Assembly (NCBI GenBank): GCA_040902725.1
Contig: JBBDWU010000012.1
Span: 1-43,871 of the forward strand
Length of the DNA stretch: 43,871 nucleotides
Origin: JACVRU01 sp040902725
GTDB lineage: Bacteria; Actinomycetota; Thermoleophilia; Gaiellales; Gaiellaceae
Direction: 5' to 3'
In this document: piece after piece, positions 41,919-43,871 of the stretch
Numbering within the stretch: position 1 is the stretch's first letter
Layout of the letters: each line of letters opens with the position of its first letter
Translations under genes and position numbers: made by a program
The notes under the pieces: generated by a model
The model's database searches: none
Told to the model about the DNA's origin: nothing
Seen by the model: the letters and a program-made list of their open reading frames with translations, nothing else

Positions 41919-42170
41919 TTAGTCCTCCGACTCGTCCGCCGCGAGCTCGCGCTCGAGATAGAAGGCCAGGTGGCCCTCCGTCTCGATCACCTGGACGAGC
42001 TGCCAGCCCTTCTTGCCCAGGTCGTTGAGCTGCAGCTCGGCCCGCGCCTTCGGGCCTACGCGCAGGACGTGGTACTCGAACCGGCGCACCGGGCTTTCGT
42101 CGCGCCGGCGGAGCTCCTCCTCCGCCCGCGCGCGCGCCGCTCGCTCCTCGTCCGACCTCAGGAGAGCCAT
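41919..42170 (-). CDS. Small DUF4177-like protein
   Basis: 83 aa. A charged, probably coiled N-terminal helix (EERAARARAEEELRRRDE) precedes FEYHVLRVGPKARAELQLND and LGKKGWQLVQVIETEGHLAFYL. The latter follows the DUF4177 pattern (YEY-V, LN-LG-GWELV). ATG at 42170, with TAGGGT 8 nt upstream. It precedes the MDR oxidoreductase by 8 bp. No function is known for the family. Confidence 0.6.
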   Translation of the reverse strand: MALLRSDEERAARARAEEELRRRDESPVRRFEYHVLRVGPKARAELQLNDLGKKGWQLVQVIETEGHLAFYLERELAADESED

Positions 42171-42178
42171 GGCCCTGA

Positions 42179-42203
42179 ACCCTAACGCGAAGATGGGTAA
42201 AGT
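42179..42203. promoter_or_regulatory. Divergent -10 elements: DUF4177-like gene and cytochrome c gene
   Basis: Minus strand TAGGGT (42184-42179), 8 nt from the ATG at 42170. Plus strand TAAAGT (42198-42203), giving a ~28-nt leader with an AGGGAG site for the cytochrome gene at 42238. Confidence 0.45.
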
Positions 42204-42237
42204 GAGCGCTTCGCGGGTACCTACAGGGAGAGCGAAG

Positions 42238-42621
42238 ATGTCGCAGAACCGGATTCTGATCGCCGTCCTGCTGGCCCTGGCCTTCGTTGCCGCCGGTTGC
42301 GGTGGCGGAGGCGGTGGCGGAGGCCCCGACGTCGACGCCGCCAGCGACCCCGTCCCGCAGGGCGATCCGATCGCCGGCCGCGACGCCTTCCTGCTCGGCA
42401 CCGACCCTGCCTGCGGCGACTGCCACACGCTGGCGGACGCGGGCACGACCGCCACCGTCGGCCCGAACCTCGACGAGCTCAAGCCGACCTTCGACCAGGT
42501 CGTCCAGGCCGTTCAGACCGGGCCGGGCGCGATGCCCGAGTTTCCGGAGGTAGGCGGAACGTTCCTCGACAACCTCGCCGCGTACGTCTCGACCGCGGCA
42601 GGCCAGTCCGCGGACGAGTAG
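42238..42621 (+). CDS. Class I cytochrome c lipoprotein
   Basis: 127 aa. Lipoprotein signal with lipobox cysteine C21 (FVAAGC), a run of eight Gly as a tether, then one haem motif C59-G-D-C62-H63 and a distal ligand M99 in GPGAMPEF. A small membrane-tethered electron carrier outside the cell membrane. The ATG has an AGGGAG site. Upstream open frame is a shadow. No oxidase or dehydrogenase partner is nearby; a SCO1-like gene is 31 kb away. Confidence 0.9.
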   Translation: MSQNRILIAVLLALAFVAAGCGGGGGGGGPDVDAASDPVPQGDPIAGRDAFLLGTDPACGDCHTLADAGTTATVGPNLDELKPTFDQVVQAVQTGPGAMPEFPEVGGTFLDNLAAYVSTAAGQSADE

Positions 42622-43071
42622 CTAGCGTTCTTGCAGGTAGCGGCGTAGCGGGACGCCGTACCAGATCGCCAGCAGCAGGAGCCCCGCGCCCGTGGTGGTT
42701 GCGACGGCCGTCGTCCGCGTGAAGATGAAGTCGGTGACGAAGAGCATCGCCGAGGTGAGCGCGAGGGCCAGAAACGCGAGGCCGACGATGGCGAAGAGGT
42801 TGGCCGTGCGCAGCATCTTCTGAGGATCCGAGTGCCGCTGAAAGCGAAGGCGGTGGTACGAGCTCGGCGCGATCATGAAGGCGGAGGCGACGAAGGTCGC
42901 GACCAGGGTCGCGAAGTACGCGTCTCTCTGGAGTGGGGACACGTCCTCGAACCGCTGGGCGAACGGGACCGTCAGCAGGAACGCGAACAGGATCTGCACG
43001 CCCGGCAGCGCGACCCTGAGCTCCTCGAGCAGCCGCTCGAGGTCGCCCGCGACCTCTTTGGGCAGATCCAC
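42622..43071 (-). CDS. DUF6328-like membrane protein
   Basis: 149 aa with four hydrophobic helices and the segment ELRVALPGVQILFAFLLTVPF, followed by SPLQRDAYFATL, as I recall for DUF6328. Function unknown. Start chosen as GTG at 43071 (MDLPKEVAGDLERLL). A TTG at 43152 would add 27 residues with poorer codon bias and would overlap the -35 of the divergent gene. Its stop abuts that of the convergent cytochrome c gene. Confidence 0.6.
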   Translation of the reverse strand: MDLPKEVAGDLERLLEELRVALPGVQILFAFLLTVPFAQRFEDVSPLQRDAYFATLVATFVASAFMIAPSSYHRLRFQRHSDPQKMLRTANLFAIVGLAFLALALTSAMLFVTDFIFTRTTAVATTTGAGLLLLAIWYGVPLRRYLQER

Positions 43072-43145
43072 GGCCGATCCGTACCCCGTTCGCGCCCGGA
43101 CGATGCGCGCGCAGGCCGCACTCGTCGCCCGACCTTCTGCGGAAG

Positions 43146-43177
43146 TTGACAAACGCCGCCGGTGGGCGTTTAGTCAA
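43146..43177 (+). promoter_or_regulatory. Promoter with embedded inverted repeat, upstream of the secreted protein
   Basis: TTGACA (43146-43151), 17 nt, TTTAGT (43169-43174). The arms TTGAC-AAACGCC and GGCGTTTAGTCAA form a 12-bp inverted repeat with a single bulged base and a 7-nt centre. It covers both boxes, the layout of a repressor operator. Confidence 0.6.
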
Positions 43178-43211
43178 ACTGTTCGTGGTCGCAAGACGGA
43201 TTGGAGGGCAC

Positions 43212-43760
43212 ATGCGGCTAGCTTTCGTGCTCGGCCTGGCGTCGAGCATCGTGATCGCGGTTGGCGCGGCTCCGGCGACGTCCGCTCCGCCAGTCGGGGA
43301 CCGGGTGTTCGGCGGCGGCCATCGCATCGGCACCGGCATCGTCCAGGCTTACTTCGGCGTCAGCGCGAGGACCGACGGGTCGGGCGCCCGCGGGAACTAC
43401 GCGGCGACGTTCGTCATCGACCTCGGCGGCGTTCCGCTCGTCCTCTCGACGGCGGTCGAGGTGACCTGCCTCGCAGTCGACGGTAACCGTGCCGTCGTCG
43501 GCGGCGTCTTCCGCGCCCCCGACGCGTCTCCTGAGCTCCAGCACGCGTTCGTCTGGCTCGAGGACAACGGCGCAACAGGCGACCGGGTCAGCGGCACGGC
43601 TTGGCTCCCGAACGACGCGGCGTTCTTCCCGCCGGAGGAGTTTCCGTCGTTCCCGGACCCGACGGTCGCATGCCCGTCTCCGGAGCTGCCGCCGCCGTCC
43701 CCCTACCACACCATGTTCTCCGTCGCGGGCAACGTCACGATCGTGGACGGAACGCCCTAG
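43212..43760 (+). CDS. Secreted protein of unknown function
   Basis: 182 aa. Signal peptide MRLAFVLGLASSIVIAVGAAPATSA, then a beta-rich domain with VFGGGHRIGTGIVQAYFGVS, SGARGNYAATFVI and a Cys pair (about 100 and 159). This resembles a group of actinobacterial exported proteins of unknown role that carry an xFSA/xFGVSA-DGSGARG pattern. ATG at 43212 has a GGAGGG site. A strong promoter with an operator-like repeat precedes it and a terminator follows, so it is a single-gene unit. Confidence 0.7.
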   Translation: MRLAFVLGLASSIVIAVGAAPATSAPPVGDRVFGGGHRIGTGIVQAYFGVSARTDGSGARGNYAATFVIDLGGVPLVLSTAVEVTCLAVDGNRAVVGGVFRAPDASPELQHAFVWLEDNGATGDRVSGTAWLPNDAAFFPPEEFPSFPDPTVACPSPELPPPSPYHTMFSVAGNVTIVDGTP

Positions 43761-43779
43761 CCCGGAGAGGTTCAGGACA

Positions 43780-43808
43780 CGAAACCCCCCGTACCTGCGG
43801 GGGTTTCG
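43780..43808 (+). terminator. Hairpin terminator after the secreted protein gene
   Basis: Perfect 10-bp stem CGAAACCCCC/GGGGGTTTCG with a 9-nt loop. A T-tract is poor (TCGTTC), so it is either weak or bidirectional, serving the minus-strand tRNA as well. Confidence 0.65.
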
Positions 43809-43815
43809 TCGTTCA

Positions 43816-43871
43816 TGGAGCGGCTGATGGGATTCGAACCCACGACCTTCTGCATGGCAAGCAGACGCTCT
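43816..43871 (-). tRNA. tRNA-Gly (anticodon GCC), 3' part
   Basis: The minus strand shows the anticodon arm TCTGC-TTGCCAT-GCAGA (GCC), a T arm with GTTCGAATCC, the acceptor 3' strand CAGCCGC, discriminator U and an encoded CCA (43818-43816). The 5' part lies beyond the window. Confidence 0.92.

Noticed and set aside
42301..42327. GGT/GGC-rich tract in the cytochrome c gene as a possible repeat element
   Set aside because: It encodes a poly-glycine tether after the lipobox and stays in frame; it is part of the gene.
43072..43152. TTG start at 43152 for the DUF6328-like gene
   Set aside because: The added 27 residues have weak codon bias and would overlap the -35 and inverted repeat of the divergent promoter.

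Overview
The window is about 44 kb of very GC-rich DNA (roughly 70% G+C, strong G/C bias at third codon positions) from one bacterial chromosome. The partial 16S rRNA gene at the left edge, the abundance of GTG and TTG starts, an ECF sigma/RskA-type pair, an LLM-class (F420-type) oxidoreductase and several actinobacterial domains of unknown function point to Actinobacteriota, most likely class Thermoleophilia (Gaiellales or Solirubrobacterales-like). This placement is an inference; no database comparison was run. There is no prophage, insertion sequence, CRISPR array or integron. Genes are packed with 1-8 bp stop/start overlaps, and many transcription units appear to be leaderless.

Left part (1-11.6 kb): 5' end of 16S rRNA with its boxA-bearing leader (minus strand); a minus-strand operon DUF4331 - TPR - NicO-type metal exporter - NiCoT-type Ni/Co permease - tyrosyl-tRNA-synthetase-like protein with altered HIGH and KMSKS motifs; and, divergent from it, an ECF sigma factor and its zinc anti-sigma factor. 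The two divergent promoters carry matching ECF-type elements placed symmetrically about a palindrome, so the sigma factor probably drives both itself and the metal/envelope operon. Then come a PASTA-containing penicillin-binding protein, a SCO1-like copper/thiol protein, and a methylpurine DNA glycosylase.

Middle part (11.2-27.7 kb): housekeeping and amino-acid genes on the minus strand (RemA-like, DegT-type aminotransferase, ilvE, ybaK, serA, class V aminotransferase, 2-hydroxyacid dehydrogenase; gatCAB; cold-shock protein; folD). A plus-strand operon joins a ferritin-like diiron protein, an HMG-CoA-reductase homologue, an ABM-like small protein and a hotdog thioesterase, followed by an LD-carboxypeptidase. 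A 51-residue membrane protein lies antisense to the tail of another membrane-protein gene.

Right part (27.7-43.9 kb): tRNA-Cys placed 5 nt from a DUF4389 gene; then a catabolic island whose members fit reductive pyrimidine breakdown (dihydropyrimidinase, N-carbamoyl-beta-alanine amidohydrolase, class III aminotransferase, (methyl)malonate-semialdehyde dehydrogenase) with its own THI5/NMT1-type ABC importer and an LLM-class oxidoreductase, but no dihydropyrimidine dehydrogenase; pckA sits inside it. The window ends with a zinc-less quinone-oxidoreductase-like gene, a cytochrome c lipoprotein, DUF6328 and two kinds of secreted protein (one with a HYR domain), and a partial tRNA-Gly.
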